A stretch of 64,000 nt of DNA, taken from Burkholderiales bacterium (lineage in GTDB: Bacteria; Pseudomonadota; Gammaproteobacteria; Burkholderiales; Nitrosomonadaceae). Positions 54,331 through 63,197 of this stretch are shown one piece after another; position 1 is the stretch's first letter; each line of letters opens with the position of its first letter. The stretch spans positions 1 through 64,000 of the forward strand of contig JACKLV010000004.1 in the NCBI GenBank assembly GCA_024235755.1, read 5' to 3'. A program made the translations under genes and the position numbers. The notes beneath the pieces are model-generated. The model had not been told where the DNA came from. It made no database searches and worked only from the letters and a program-made list of their open reading frames with translations.

Positions 54331-55569
54331 TTAGCCACTTAACCGTTCAAATATGCGAAAACCTGCGACATATGTACCAATGGCGGAACCCATGGTCGAT
54401 AAAATGAAGATTAACAGTATGCGGGTAACCTGGTTGTTCCACCAGCCTTTCAAACTAGTGGTGTCGCTGCGTAAACGCTCAAAATCTTCAACTTTGGGTT
54501 TGCGCAAATAGGTTTCTGCAGCAGCTACAACCATCCCGGCCCCAATTGTCGGGTTGAGCGATGTCAGCGGTGCAGCCAAAAAAGCAGTGATGACTGTCAA
54601 TGGGTGCGCAAACGCTATTGCAGCGCCAAGGGCGGATAAACCGCCGTTGATCAGTATCCAATCCAGTATCATGGCGGTGCCAATCTCAGGACTGCGCATG
54701 AATCCGAATGCGAAACCGGTTAGAATCAGTAAAACAATGGCCCAAGGCAGGTATCTCAGCCAGCTTGATGAAACTGGTTGTGCTTCCAGTTTGCTAATGG
54801 TTTCATCGGGATCATTGACCTGCTGATGTGTGATAATGCGCTGAATACCACTCATATGACCGGCACCGACTATCGCCAGAATATGCTGATAGTTGTTTGC
54901 GTTGCTTTCTTTAATGAGGCGTGCAGACATATATTCATCTCGTTCGCTGATCAGCGGTTTGAATAAATCTTTTTCATCTTCGGCAAATTGAGAGAATGTG
55001 CTTTCCAGTACGTCCCCTTCTTTTAATTTTTCAATTTCTTCGGCACTGACTTTTTCTTTACTGACTACACTGTGAATTAAACCGCCAAACAGGCCCATGC
55101 GTTTCCACCAAGGTACATTATGATAGATACGTTTGAGTGTGATGCCAATTTCCCTGTCAATCAGTATTACGGGTAGTTGGGCGGCTTGCGCATCTTTGAT
55201 AGCGACACGCATTTCGGCACCGGGTTCGATGTCAAATTGCTCGGCCATGCGTTGTTGAAAGGCGCCGAGTGCAAGACTGGCGGCCACCATACTGGCCTGC
55301 CCGTTTTTGATTACCTGAAACAGATCCATTTTAGCCATGGCGTCCGGATTGACAATGGCTTTATGTCGGCTTGGGCATAATTCGACAGCAATGGCATCGT
55401 ATTTTCCCGTAGCAATCAATTCTTGTACTTTGTCTGCGCTGGCTTTAGATACGTGTGCGGTACCGAGCATGGTGACACTGCATTTGTTAATTTGGACTGT
55501 TTCTATTGGTTCGGTCGCTGAGACCTCATTTTGCAAAAATACGGGATCAGAGGATTCTTTTGTGCTCAT
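54331..55569 (-). CDS. TraB/PrgY-family membrane protein
   Basis: A 412-residue protein. The N-terminal TraB domain starts TMLGTAHVSKASADKVQELI and continues AVELCPSRHKAI, with HMSGI near residue 243; these match the GTAHVS and ELC motifs of the TraB/PrgY/GumN family. The C-terminal third contains three or four transmembrane segments (IVLLILTGFAFGFM and others). The fold resembles that of TIKI proteases; PrgY blocks peptide pheromone activity in Enterococcus. Its role here is unknown. It is the first gene of a two-gene unit with the ABC transporter, so handling of a secreted peptide is conceivable. Confidence 0.88.
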   Translation of the reverse strand: MSTKESSDPVFLQNEVSATEPIETVQINKCSVTMLGTAHVSKASADKVQELIATGKYDAIAVELCPSRHKAIVNPDAMAKMDLFQVIKNGQASMVAASLALGAFQQRMAEQFDIEPGAEMRVAIKDAQAAQLPVILIDREIGITLKRIYHNVPWWKRMGLFGGLIHSVVSKEKVSAEEIEKLKEGDVLESTFSQFAEDEKDLFKPLISERDEYMSARLIKESNANNYQHILAIVGAGHMSGIQRIITHQQVNDPDETISKLEAQPVSSSWLRYLPWAIVLLILTGFAFGFMRSPEIGTAMILDWILINGGLSALGAAIAFAHPLTVITAFLAAPLTSLNPTIGAGMVVAAAETYLRKPKVEDFERLRSDTTSLKGWWNNQVTRILLIFILSTMGSAIGTYVAGFRIFERLSG

Positions 55570-55801
55570 GGATAAAAAACTTACGGTTATGCGATGACAT
55601 AAAATGGAGTCGGCTGCGTTCTACAGTAGTTGCCAATCTGCATGTTGGTTAGGATATCAGATCACTGTGACGGATTTTATTAATTGGCTTAGTCAACTTT
55701 AGCAAAAGCGTGTGATAAAAATCACAGTGCTTAAAAAGAAAAACGGGTAATTTATACACTTATTTTTGCCTTTGGACTGATTCAATTCGTATTATAGTTT
55801 A

Positions 55802-55952
55802 ACCCATGTGATGGCAATTATTTGAATCAATAAACAAACAGCCCATGATTGGTAGGGTGTTGTTGATACCGATTAGTTGATGTCATTTGAGTTTAGTTAA
55901 TGGTTTTATGACGAGGCCCTTTAATCCCTACTTAATGTGGGGATTTTTTTTG
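55802..55952 (+). ncRNA. Candidate orphan small RNA (~150 nt)
   Basis: A promoter-like pair TTGCCT (55766-55771) and TATTAT (55790-55795), spacer 18, would start transcription near 55802. A terminator-like hairpin follows: AATCCCTAC at 55923-55931 pairs with GTGGGGATT at 55937-55945 (one G-U pair) and runs into a T-tract to 55951. No plus-strand gene precedes it and none follows for 6.8 kb, so the terminator is not explained by coding sequence. An internal CCATGTGATGG mini-hairpin lies near 55805. No known RNA family is recognised. Confidence 0.45.
55923..55952 (+). terminator. Rho-independent terminator, plus strand, no upstream gene
   Basis: The stem arms are AATCCCTAC and GTGGGGATT, with loop TTAAT and a run of eight T residues. 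It is oriented to stop plus-strand transcription although flanking genes are on the minus strand. Confidence 0.75.
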
Positions 55953-56010
55953 GCCGATTGATATTGTCCGCTAACAATTCCGTTGCGGTTGTATACTCCC
56001 GACGACGATG

Positions 56011-56973
56011 TTAATCAATAACAATTAATGGTCTGATGGCCAGTTGCCTGGTGACAGTATTCGCGGCATGTTGAGCCAGCATGTGGCTGGCGTACGGCCC
56101 CGCATGAACTTTGAATAAACCGTTATGCTTGGTGATACCGATTACTTTCCTGAGCCAGGGAAGCTGATTCTGGATATGAGACAGATAGACCTGGGCATTA
56201 TCAACATTTCCAAATGCGCCAAACTGCAAGTAAGCTTCATTTTCACTTTTTTCATTCTTTTCTTTGCCAACCGGTTGTGTAGTTTGTGAATTTGATGATG
56301 CAATTTTTCTGATTTCTTCGGGCAGTATCGATTCAACAACTACTTCACCACTGCCGTTGTCGATGATATCGAGTTTGTAGGCTGCAGTGTAAGAAAGATC
56401 GATCAATCGGTCGGATAAAAATGGGCCGCGGTCGTTAACTCGCACAATCACAGTTTTTCCGTTATGAACATTAGTGACCCGCGCATAACTTGGCAGCGGT
56501 AATGTCGGGTGGGCCGCCGTCATTGCATACATATCGTAAATTTCACCCGATGCCGTCTGATTACCATGATAGCGCCGCCCATACCATGAAGCGGTTCCAC
56601 GCGTTTTATACGGTTCGAGCGCTGTCATCGGTTCGAACGACTGCCCCATCACTTCATATGGGCGCGTGTTAGCTTCGCGTAATGGTTCCAGTTTAGGTAC
56701 AGCATCTGGTATCAGATGCAAATCGTCGGGTGGATTATCACCCGGTCCGTCGTCAAGGTAGTAACCACCGCCACTCTGTTTGGTAGTCAGTTGTTGTGTC
56801 GAGTTATTATCCACTACGCCAGCTTCCGTGTAAGCATCATACTGAGACGTGCTTGCACAACCAGAGATGGACAAAAGCACTGTTGGCACAATGATTTTTA
56901 CAAGTAGCGTTGATATCGAGGGAAAACGTATGAAATGTATGTAAAGTCTATAGAATCGTGTATTGTTTATCAT
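56011..56973 (-). CDS. rlpA: RlpA-type septal ring lytic transglycosylase lipoprotein with SPOR domain
   Basis: A 320-residue lipoprotein. The frame is open to 57207, but the ATG at 56973 overlaps the rodA stop as ATGA and fits the lipoprotein signal VLLSISGC, with the lipobox cysteine near residue 31. The double-psi beta-barrel (GTASWYGRRYHGNQTASGE, RVNDRGPF, IDLSYTAAYKL) cleaves naked glycan strands. The C-terminal SPOR domain (about 245-318; YLQFGAFGNVDNAQVYL) targets denuded septal peptidoglycan. It ends the mreBCD-mrdA-rodA run. Confidence 0.93.
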   Translation of the reverse strand: MINNTRFYRLYIHFIRFPSISTLLVKIIVPTVLLSISGCASTSQYDAYTEAGVVDNNSTQQLTTKQSGGGYYLDDGPGDNPPDDLHLIPDAVPKLEPLREANTRPYEVMGQSFEPMTALEPYKTRGTASWYGRRYHGNQTASGEIYDMYAMTAAHPTLPLPSYARVTNVHNGKTVIVRVNDRGPFLSDRLIDLSYTAAYKLDIIDNGSGEVVVESILPEEIRKIASSNSQTTQPVGKEKNEKSENEAYLQFGAFGNVDNAQVYLSHIQNQLPWLRKVIGITKHNGLFKVHAGPYASHMLAQHAANTVTRQLAIRPLIVID

Positions 56974-58106
56974 GTTTTTACGAGTTTTGGATGTGTCTGA
57001 ATACTCATTAAAATACCGAAACCGAGTAGCATGGTAACCATGGCCGTGCCGCCATAACTGATTAATGGCAGCGGTACGCCGACTACAGGAAGGATACCAC
57101 TGACCATGCCCATATTGACGAAAATATAAGTACAAAATGTCAATGTGATTGAACCGGCTATCAGTCGTGTGAATTGTGTCGATGCATTTGCAGTGATAAT
57201 CATGCAACGTCCTATTACTATCAAGTACAGTAATAATAATAGAGAATTGCCAATTAAGCCAAATTCTTCTGAAAAAACAGCAAAAATAAAATCAGTACTT
57301 TGTTCAGGTAAAAAATCCAGTTGGGTTTGGGTGCCATTTTGCCAGCCCTTGCCGACTAAACCGCCCGAGCCGATAGCAATGGATGATTGTATGGTATGGT
57401 AGCCCGCACCCAGCGCATCCTGAGAGGGATCTAGTAATGTCAGTACACGCTGGCGCTGATAGTCGTGCATGAATGACCATAGCACCGGTACGCTGCTGAC
57501 TGCTGCAATAATAAGGCCGGTTATGATACGCCATGACAGACCCGCTAAAAATAACACATAAAAACCACTGGCTGCGATTAGGAGCGCCGTTCCAAGATCA
57601 GGTTGGCGCAATATCAACAAGACTGGCAATAGCAAAATAATGACAGCGCCGAGATATTCTCTGAGACGCAGCGTGATTTCATATTTGTCGAAATACCAGG
57701 CCATCATTAACGGTACCGCAATTTTCATAATTTCAGAGGGTTGAATGCGAGTAATACCGATATTAAGCCAACGGCGCGCACCATTGTTAATTTCGCCAAA
57801 AAGTGCTACCCCAATAAGCAAAACGAATCCGAGCAAATACAATGGCAATGCAAGCCGCATGATCTGTTGTAAAGGGATATTAGCGACCAGCCACATAACA
57901 CTCAGTGCAATTAGCATGTGAACGACCTGCTTCAGTACCTTGTTAATGTCGCCGCCTGTAGCACTGTATAACGTGATTAAACCAATTGCCATCAGGATCA
58001 GTAAACCTGTTAACAGAAAACTGTCAATATAGCGTGTCAGATAATGCCAAAGTTTTTTAAAGCCAACCAAAGGCATTTTTAATTTTGAATCGGATAAGTT
58101 AGACAT
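56970..58106 (-). CDS. rodA: Peptidoglycan glycosyltransferase RodA (SEDS family)
   Basis: Polymerises glycan strands during cell elongation with PBP2. The multi-pass membrane protein of about 378 residues shows DSFLLTGLLILMAIGLITLYSA at the start, GARRWLNIGITRIQPSEIMKIAVPL and the SEDS landmark PVVGVPLPLISYGGT. A TTG at 58118 is also in frame, but the ATG at 58106 is preferred. It directly follows mrdA and overlaps rlpA by four bases. Confidence 0.95.
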   Translation of the reverse strand: MSNLSDSKLKMPLVGFKKLWHYLTRYIDSFLLTGLLILMAIGLITLYSATGGDINKVLKQVVHMLIALSVMWLVANIPLQQIMRLALPLYLLGFVLLIGVALFGEINNGARRWLNIGITRIQPSEIMKIAVPLMMAWYFDKYEITLRLREYLGAVIILLLPVLLILRQPDLGTALLIAASGFYVLFLAGLSWRIITGLIIAAVSSVPVLWSFMHDYQRQRVLTLLDPSQDALGAGYHTIQSSIAIGSGGLVGKGWQNGTQTQLDFLPEQSTDFIFAVFSEEFGLIGNSLLLLLYLIVIGRCMIITANASTQFTRLIAGSITLTFCTYIFVNMGMVSGILPVVGVPLPLISYGGTAMVTMLLGFGILMSIQTHPKLVKT

Positions 58107-58118
58107 AAAGTGTTGCAA

Positions 58119-60026
58119 TTAATGCGGGTGTACATGTTCTGTTGATGCGACAGTTTCTGCTGTTTTAGATTCCGGCAATTTGCCGAGCAGAAAATAATCC
58201 AAAACCTGACGAGCTATCGGTGCTGCAGTTGAGCCGCCGCTACCGCCGTTTTCGACCAGAATTGACAACGCAATCGTCGGATTATCGGCGGGCGCGTAAG
58301 CGACAAACATAGCGTGGTCGCGATGGCGCTCGGCTACTAGTTCTTCCTTATAGCGTTCATTTTGTTTGATGCCGATCACCTGAGAAGTACCTGTTTTTCC
58401 GGCGAAAACATAGGGTGCGCCGGTGGCCGCTGTTGCTGCGGTGCCGCCTGGCCGGGTGACATCAATCAATGCCTGATGTACCAGTTCCATGTTCTGCGGT
58501 TCATGATCTATTGTGTACAGTACATTTTTAGGCAGTTCGCGCGTGATTCCGGTCTGACTATTTGTGATTTGTTTTACAAAATGCGGCCGGTAAGCTTCGC
58601 CGCGGTTGGCAATGATGCCGGTTGAAAAAGCCAGTTGCAATGGTGTGGCCAGCACATAACCTTGACCAATGCCGACTGAGATTGTATCGCCGGCGTACCA
58701 CCGTTGATTATGTCTACGCATTTTCCACTCCCGTGAGGGCAACAGGCCGTCAATTTCGCCATAGATGTCTATGCCGGTTTTTTCACCAAGCCCAAACTGC
58801 TTAATATAGTTATGGATGCGGTCTATCCCCATATCATGCGCAAGGCTGTAATAATACGTGTCGCAGGAAACAACCAGCGATTTGTGCAGGTCAACCCGTC
58901 CGTGCCCGCCAACTTTCCAGTCGCGATAACGGCGTTCTGAGCCGGGTAGGCTGAAGTAGCCGATATCACTAATGGCATACCAAGGCGAGCGCAATCCAAG
59001 CTCGAGTGCGGCGAGCGCCATAAATGGTTTGAATGTGGAGCCTGGGGGGTAAACGCCCCGTAATGCACGGTTATTCAATGGCTTGTCGATTGAGTCGTTT
59101 AATCGACGCCAATTTTTATGGTCAATGCCACCGACAAATAAATTGGCGTCAAATCCCGGTTTGCTGACAAATGCCAATACTTCGCCGTTATTTGGGTCAA
59201 TTGCGACGAGTGCGCCACGCCGGTCGCCGAAGGCATCATCGGCAACCTTTTGTAAGTCGATATCCAGTGAAAGAATCAGATTATTGCCTGAGGTTGGCGG
59301 AGTGCGCGATAAGACACGGATTGATCGGCCGGCCGCATCGGTTTCCACTTCGTCAAAACCAGTAATGCCGTGAAGTTCTTTTTCATAACTTTGCTCGATA
59401 CCGATTCGTCCAATAAAGTGAGAACCGCGGTAGTTGTCAAGTTCCCCGGATGCTTCCAGTTGCTCCAGGTCTTTATCGCTGATACGGCTGATATAGCCAA
59501 CAACATGTGCCGCCAGTTCACCGTAGGGATAATAGCGCAGGATTCGGGCCTGAATTTCTACACCCGGAAAACGGTAACGATTGGCGGCAAAGCGGGCGAC
59601 CTCTTCATCAGTCAAACGGTTGCGAATGGGCAGACTTTTAAAACGCTTATTCTCCCGCAGCAGCTTTCTGAATTGTTCCAGATCGCTAGGCCTGATTTCG
59701 ATGTAATTGGCAAGTTCCTTCAATGTGGTGTCTAGGTCCGGAATTTTATTGGGGGTTAACTCCAAAGTATAGGTTGAATAATTCTGCGCTAATATTTTAC
59801 CGTTGCGATCAAGAATCAAACCGCGGTTTGGCACCAGTGGTGCAATGGAGATACGGTTTGCTTCTGCGAGTGTATGGTAGTGCTGGCCTTGAGTGACCTG
59901 TAAATAAAAAAAGCGGGCAAAAAGAATCAAAAACAGCAACAAAACAAAACCGGCACTTATAGTGAGCCGTTTACGGAATTTGTATAGTTCCAGCGGATGG
60001 TTGCGTAGCTCAACAACGGACTTCAT
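58119..60026 (-). CDS. mrdA: Penicillin-binding protein 2 (elongation transpeptidase)
   Basis: Class B PBP of 635 residues, partner of RodA. It has a single N-terminal transmembrane segment (about 22-47), a pedestal domain (PNRGLILDRNGKILAQNY) and a transpeptidase domain. The active-site serine is in PPGSTFKPF near residue 330, the second motif is SCDTYYY and the KTG motif is AGKTGTSQV near 545. Its ATG overlaps the mreD stop by four bases. A His-rich C-terminus (EHVHPH) is present. Confidence 0.95.
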   Translation of the reverse strand: MKSVVELRNHPLELYKFRKRLTISAGFVLLLFLILFARFFYLQVTQGQHYHTLAEANRISIAPLVPNRGLILDRNGKILAQNYSTYTLELTPNKIPDLDTTLKELANYIEIRPSDLEQFRKLLRENKRFKSLPIRNRLTDEEVARFAANRYRFPGVEIQARILRYYPYGELAAHVVGYISRISDKDLEQLEASGELDNYRGSHFIGRIGIEQSYEKELHGITGFDEVETDAAGRSIRVLSRTPPTSGNNLILSLDIDLQKVADDAFGDRRGALVAIDPNNGEVLAFVSKPGFDANLFVGGIDHKNWRRLNDSIDKPLNNRALRGVYPPGSTFKPFMALAALELGLRSPWYAISDIGYFSLPGSERRYRDWKVGGHGRVDLHKSLVVSCDTYYYSLAHDMGIDRIHNYIKQFGLGEKTGIDIYGEIDGLLPSREWKMRRHNQRWYAGDTISVGIGQGYVLATPLQLAFSTGIIANRGEAYRPHFVKQITNSQTGITRELPKNVLYTIDHEPQNMELVHQALIDVTRPGGTAATAATGAPYVFAGKTGTSQVIGIKQNERYKEELVAERHRDHAMFVAYAPADNPTIALSILVENGGSGGSTAAPIARQVLDYFLLGKLPESKTAETVASTEHVHPH

Positions 60027-60574
60027 AATGCATCAGAGTCAGATCTGTGTTTCAACGGATAGCTTAACAGAAATGCAACGATAGGCCAGATAATCGCGCC
60101 GCTGACCGATCCCAAAAAATAATACCAGTTCGGCAGATTAGCGCCACCGAGCAATTCAATAATCGCAAGCAGACATTGCATGACCAAAAGCATTAAACAA
60201 ATTTGAGGAATTTGCTGCACCAAGTTAAAAACTTTTACGCGACGGCGAAAAATCGATGTAATGTATACAATGACACAATATACCAAGGCATGATGCCCCA
60301 TAACGGAAGCATGATGGACATCCATCATCAAGCCGACACAGAAAGCAAGGCTCATGCCAAGGCGATGGGGTTGGTTGATATTCCAGAACATAATAACCAA
60401 CGCTGTAAAATCGGGACGTATGGCCAGTGCAAATGACTGCAGTGGTATAAAATTCAGGATCAATGCTGTGCCAAGACTAGCAAGTACATACCATGTCTTT
60501 GCAGGTGCAAGCATATCTTTGCTGATATACTTGTTGAGATTGATTTTAGACTCATCAATTACTTTCAGGCTCAA
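60023..60574 (-). CDS. mreD: Rod shape-determining protein MreD
   Basis: Inner-membrane protein with five hydrophobic segments (LALAIRPDFTALVIMFWNI, RLGMSLAFCVGLMMDV and others), typical of MreD. The frame extends to 60616, overlapping mreC by 62 bases, which is unlikely. A TTG at 60574 with AAGGA upstream, or an ATG at 60511 (starting MLAPAKTWY), is more plausible. The N-terminus is therefore uncertain. It links mreC and mrdA in the elongation operon. Confidence 0.85.
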   Translation of the reverse strand: MSLKVIDESKINLNKYISKDMLAPAKTWYVLASLGTALILNFIPLQSFALAIRPDFTALVIMFWNINQPHRLGMSLAFCVGLMMDVHHASVMGHHALVYCVIVYITSIFRRRVKVFNLVQQIPQICLMLLVMQCLLAIIELLGGANLPNWYYFLGSVSGAIIWPIVAFLLSYPLKHRSDSDAL

Positions 60575-61454
60575 CGCTGGATTCCTTGGCAAGACTCTCT
60601 GGGGAGATCGGTACAACTGGGGACAACGATAAAATCAGCACCTGGCGGTTGCGATCGACACCTGCAACGGGTGTGCCAGTTATTTGCGCGAAATTATCTG
60701 ATGGATGGCGTTTGATTTCCGTGACGACGGCAACCGGCAGCCCGCGTGGGTAAACACCGCCGATACCGGAAGTGGCCAGTAAGTCGCCTTCACGGATGTC
60801 CGTGTTTACTGACAAATAACGCAACTCGATTTCATTGTTTTTTCCGGTACCTGAAATAACTGTACGGATATTGTTGCGTACAATCTGAATCGGCACCGAA
60901 TGGTCTTTATCTGTAATTAGCGTAACTTCGGATACTAATGGGTATACTTGCGTAATTTGTCCGATAATGCCTTTGTAATCAATAACAATCTGACCCGCCT
61001 GAATTCCGTGATAATTGCCTTTATTGACAGTGATTTTGTGACTGAATGGATCGCGCGGGGTATAGAGGATTTCAGCCATTACGGCTTTGGCGGTGGTTTT
61101 TGTGTGGATGGTATTGACTGCGCCGAGCAATTTGCGCAAATGCGCGTTTTCAGCTTCTAGTGCATTTAAGCGCAAAAGTTTTTCACTGTTACGGAGGAAT
61201 TGCTCTCTGAGATAGGCGTTTTCTTCAAGGATGTGCAGACTGCCAATGTAATCCATCACTGTATCATGCACTTCTGATGGAAAAAGCGCTACTTGTTGCA
61301 TTGGGTAAATGATCATTGCAATGGTCTGCCGTAATTCCGGTATAACCTTAAAACGCAGATCCTCGGCCATGAGCAGGCATGAAAGCAGTATAAACAAAAA
61401 TAAACGTGCAAGTGGGCCTGGTCCATGCCTGAAAAACTGAGGCGTCGAATCCAT
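60555..61454 (-). CDS. mreC: Rod shape-determining protein MreC
   Basis: A 299-residue protein with one N-terminal transmembrane segment (ARLFLFILLSCLLMAEDL), a coiled-coil (about 75-110, LEENAYLREQFLRNSEKLLRL) and the two beta-barrel domains with VTLITDKDHSVPIQIV and GGVYPRGLPV. MreC activates PBP2-RodA. A short Pro/Glu-rich tail ends the protein. It lies 120 bases downstream of mreB. Confidence 0.95.
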   Translation of the reverse strand: MDSTPQFFRHGPGPLARLFLFILLSCLLMAEDLRFKVIPELRQTIAMIIYPMQQVALFPSEVHDTVMDYIGSLHILEENAYLREQFLRNSEKLLRLNALEAENAHLRKLLGAVNTIHTKTTAKAVMAEILYTPRDPFSHKITVNKGNYHGIQAGQIVIDYKGIIGQITQVYPLVSEVTLITDKDHSVPIQIVRNNIRTVISGTGKNNEIELRYLSVNTDIREGDLLATSGIGGVYPRGLPVAVVTEIKRHPSDNFAQITGTPVAGVDRNRQVLILSLSPVVPISPESLAKESSVEPESN

Positions 61455-61573
61455 TTATTCAGTAATACAAATTCCAGTTTTAAATTCAACAGCTGAAAAA
61501 CAGTTGCAGGCAGTCAGCTTAGTTGTGTTATGGGTGTAATACTTTAATTCTAAATGTAATTGTAGAGTATCTG

Positions 61574-62632
61574 TTAGTCGCTGGCAAAAATACCGATCGA
61601 CTGATCCATGTTTTCAAGTGCAATGCCGGCACCCCGGGCAACGCAGGATAGTGGATCGTCGGCAACAATGACCGATAGTCCGGTTTCTTCCATCAGCAGG
61701 CGGTCAATGTCACGCAACAATGCGCCGCCGCCGGTCATTACCATGCCTTTTTCCGCAATGTCAGCACCTAGTTCGGGCGGCGTATGCTCCAATGCAGTTT
61801 TAACGGCACTGGCAATGCTGTTGAGCGGTTCGTTCAGCGCTTCCAGAATTTCATTGCTTGATATGGTGAAACTGCGGGGAATACCTTCAGCAAGATTGCG
61901 ACCTTTGACCTCTATTTCTCGTACTTCAGATCCTGGAAATGCCGAACCAATTTCTTTTTTGATAAATTCAGCTGTGACTTCTCCAATTAACATGCCGTAG
62001 TTTCGGCGGATATAGTTAATGATTGCTTCATCAAATTTGTCGCCGCCAACACGCACCGAATTAGAGTATACAATTCCACCAAGAGAAATAATGCCGACTT
62101 CGGTCGTGCCGCCGCCAATATCGACGACCATGGAACCAGTCGGGGATTCTACTGGCAGATCTGCACCCAGTGCCGCCGCCATAGGTTCTTCAATTAATTC
62201 AACTTTGCGCGCACCCGCACCATAAGCAGCTTCACGAATTGCGCGTCGTTCTACCTGGGTGGAACCATAGGGTACACAGATAACGATACGCGGATTAGCA
62301 GAAAAAAGGCGAGGAGGATTCACTTTCCGGATAAACATTTTGAGCATTTGCTCGGTGACCGTGAAGTCGGCAATAACGCCGTCCTTCATGGGTCGGATGG
62401 CTGTGATATTGCCGGGTGTGCGACCAAGCATCTGTTTTGCCGCCAAGCCAACCTGCTGAATCATTTTCTTCCCGCTTGTGCCGCTTTCCTCGCGAATTGC
62501 TACCACCGATGGTTCGTCAAGTACCACACCTTGACCGCGCACGTAAATCAGCGTATTGGCCGTGCCCAAATCGATTGCCATATCGGTTGAAAAATAGCTG
62601 CCCAAAAAATTGTTGCTGAGAAAATTAAACAT
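61574..62632 (-). CDS. mreB: Rod shape-determining protein MreB (actin homologue)
   Basis: A 352-residue cytoskeletal ATPase that positions the elongation machinery. Actin-fold motifs are MAIDLGTANTLIYVRGQGVV (phosphate 1), VVDIGGGTTEVGIISLGG (phosphate 2) and MTGGGALLRDIDRLL (adenosine). An N-terminal amphipathic helix (MFNFLSNNFLGSYFS) provides membrane binding. It heads the mreBCD-mrdA-rodA-rlpA gene run and is divergent from gatC across 132 bases. Confidence 0.97.
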   Translation of the reverse strand: MFNFLSNNFLGSYFSTDMAIDLGTANTLIYVRGQGVVLDEPSVVAIREESGTSGKKMIQQVGLAAKQMLGRTPGNITAIRPMKDGVIADFTVTEQMLKMFIRKVNPPRLFSANPRIVICVPYGSTQVERRAIREAAYGAGARKVELIEEPMAAALGADLPVESPTGSMVVDIGGGTTEVGIISLGGIVYSNSVRVGGDKFDEAIINYIRRNYGMLIGEVTAEFIKKEIGSAFPGSEVREIEVKGRNLAEGIPRSFTISSNEILEALNEPLNSIASAVKTALEHTPPELGADIAEKGMVMTGGGALLRDIDRLLMEETGLSVIVADDPLSCVARGAGIALENMDQSIGIFASD

Positions 62633-62764
62633 GGTGGCAAAATCCGTTAATTGTGAATGATGAAGGACATATCATAATAGTAGAAAATGCAATAAAATTG
62701 GTACGCCAAATAAACGGCGTCATGATACCCTATTACTCCCTTAAATATAAGATTCCCACGTTAT

Positions 62765-63052
62765 ATGACTTTATCAATTGACGATGTAAAACAAATTGCT
62801 GACCTTGCGTATATCAAGGTTGACGAAGATGAAGCGAAAGCCGCTTTGGCCAAATTGTCCGATATTTTCAAACTGATTGAAACGATGCAGGCGGTCGATA
62901 CAACCGGTGTGACGCCGATGTCACATGCTCAGGATTTAGTGCAACGGTTGCGCGAGGACCGAGTGAATGAATCAGATCAACGTGAATTGTATCAGTCGAT
63001 CGCACCACAGGTCGAGGCAGGCCTTTATCTTGTGCCCAAAGTGATTGAATAA
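62765..63052 (+). CDS. gatC: Glutamyl-tRNA(Gln)/aspartyl-tRNA(Asn) amidotransferase subunit C
   Basis: A 95-residue stabilising subunit of the GatCAB amidotransferase. The helical region LSIDDVKQIADLAYIKVDEDEAKAAL and the sequence around DTTGVTPMSHAQD are diagnostic, with LREDRVNESDQRELYQSIAP in the C-terminal half. GatCAB converts Glu-tRNA(Gln) or Asp-tRNA(Asn). It is followed 145 bases later by gatA. Confidence 0.95.
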   Translation: MTLSIDDVKQIADLAYIKVDEDEAKAALAKLSDIFKLIETMQAVDTTGVTPMSHAQDLVQRLREDRVNESDQRELYQSIAPQVEAGLYLVPKVIE

Positions 63053-63197
63053 ATCCTGCGAGTGTTTCGTCATCGAAAAAAGTCTGTGCAGTCTGGCAAT
63101 CCTGGCACAGCAATCTACAGCCATCTTTTTAGACAAACCGATAGCAACCAATCGCTTTAACCCATCTTTGTGCTTATAATTTACAGTCAATAATAAC

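Larger units (their letters stand above)
55570..56010. other. Intergenic region containing a possible small RNA
   Basis: A 441-base gap upstream of the TraB gene (minus) and 3' of rlpA (minus). A plus-strand promoter-terminator pair lies inside (see the ncRNA entry). No open frame is supported. Confidence 0.5.

Noticed and set aside
56974..57207. N-terminal extension of RlpA into rodA
   Set aside because: It lies entirely over rodA in another frame; the ATGA overlap start gives a proper lipoprotein signal.
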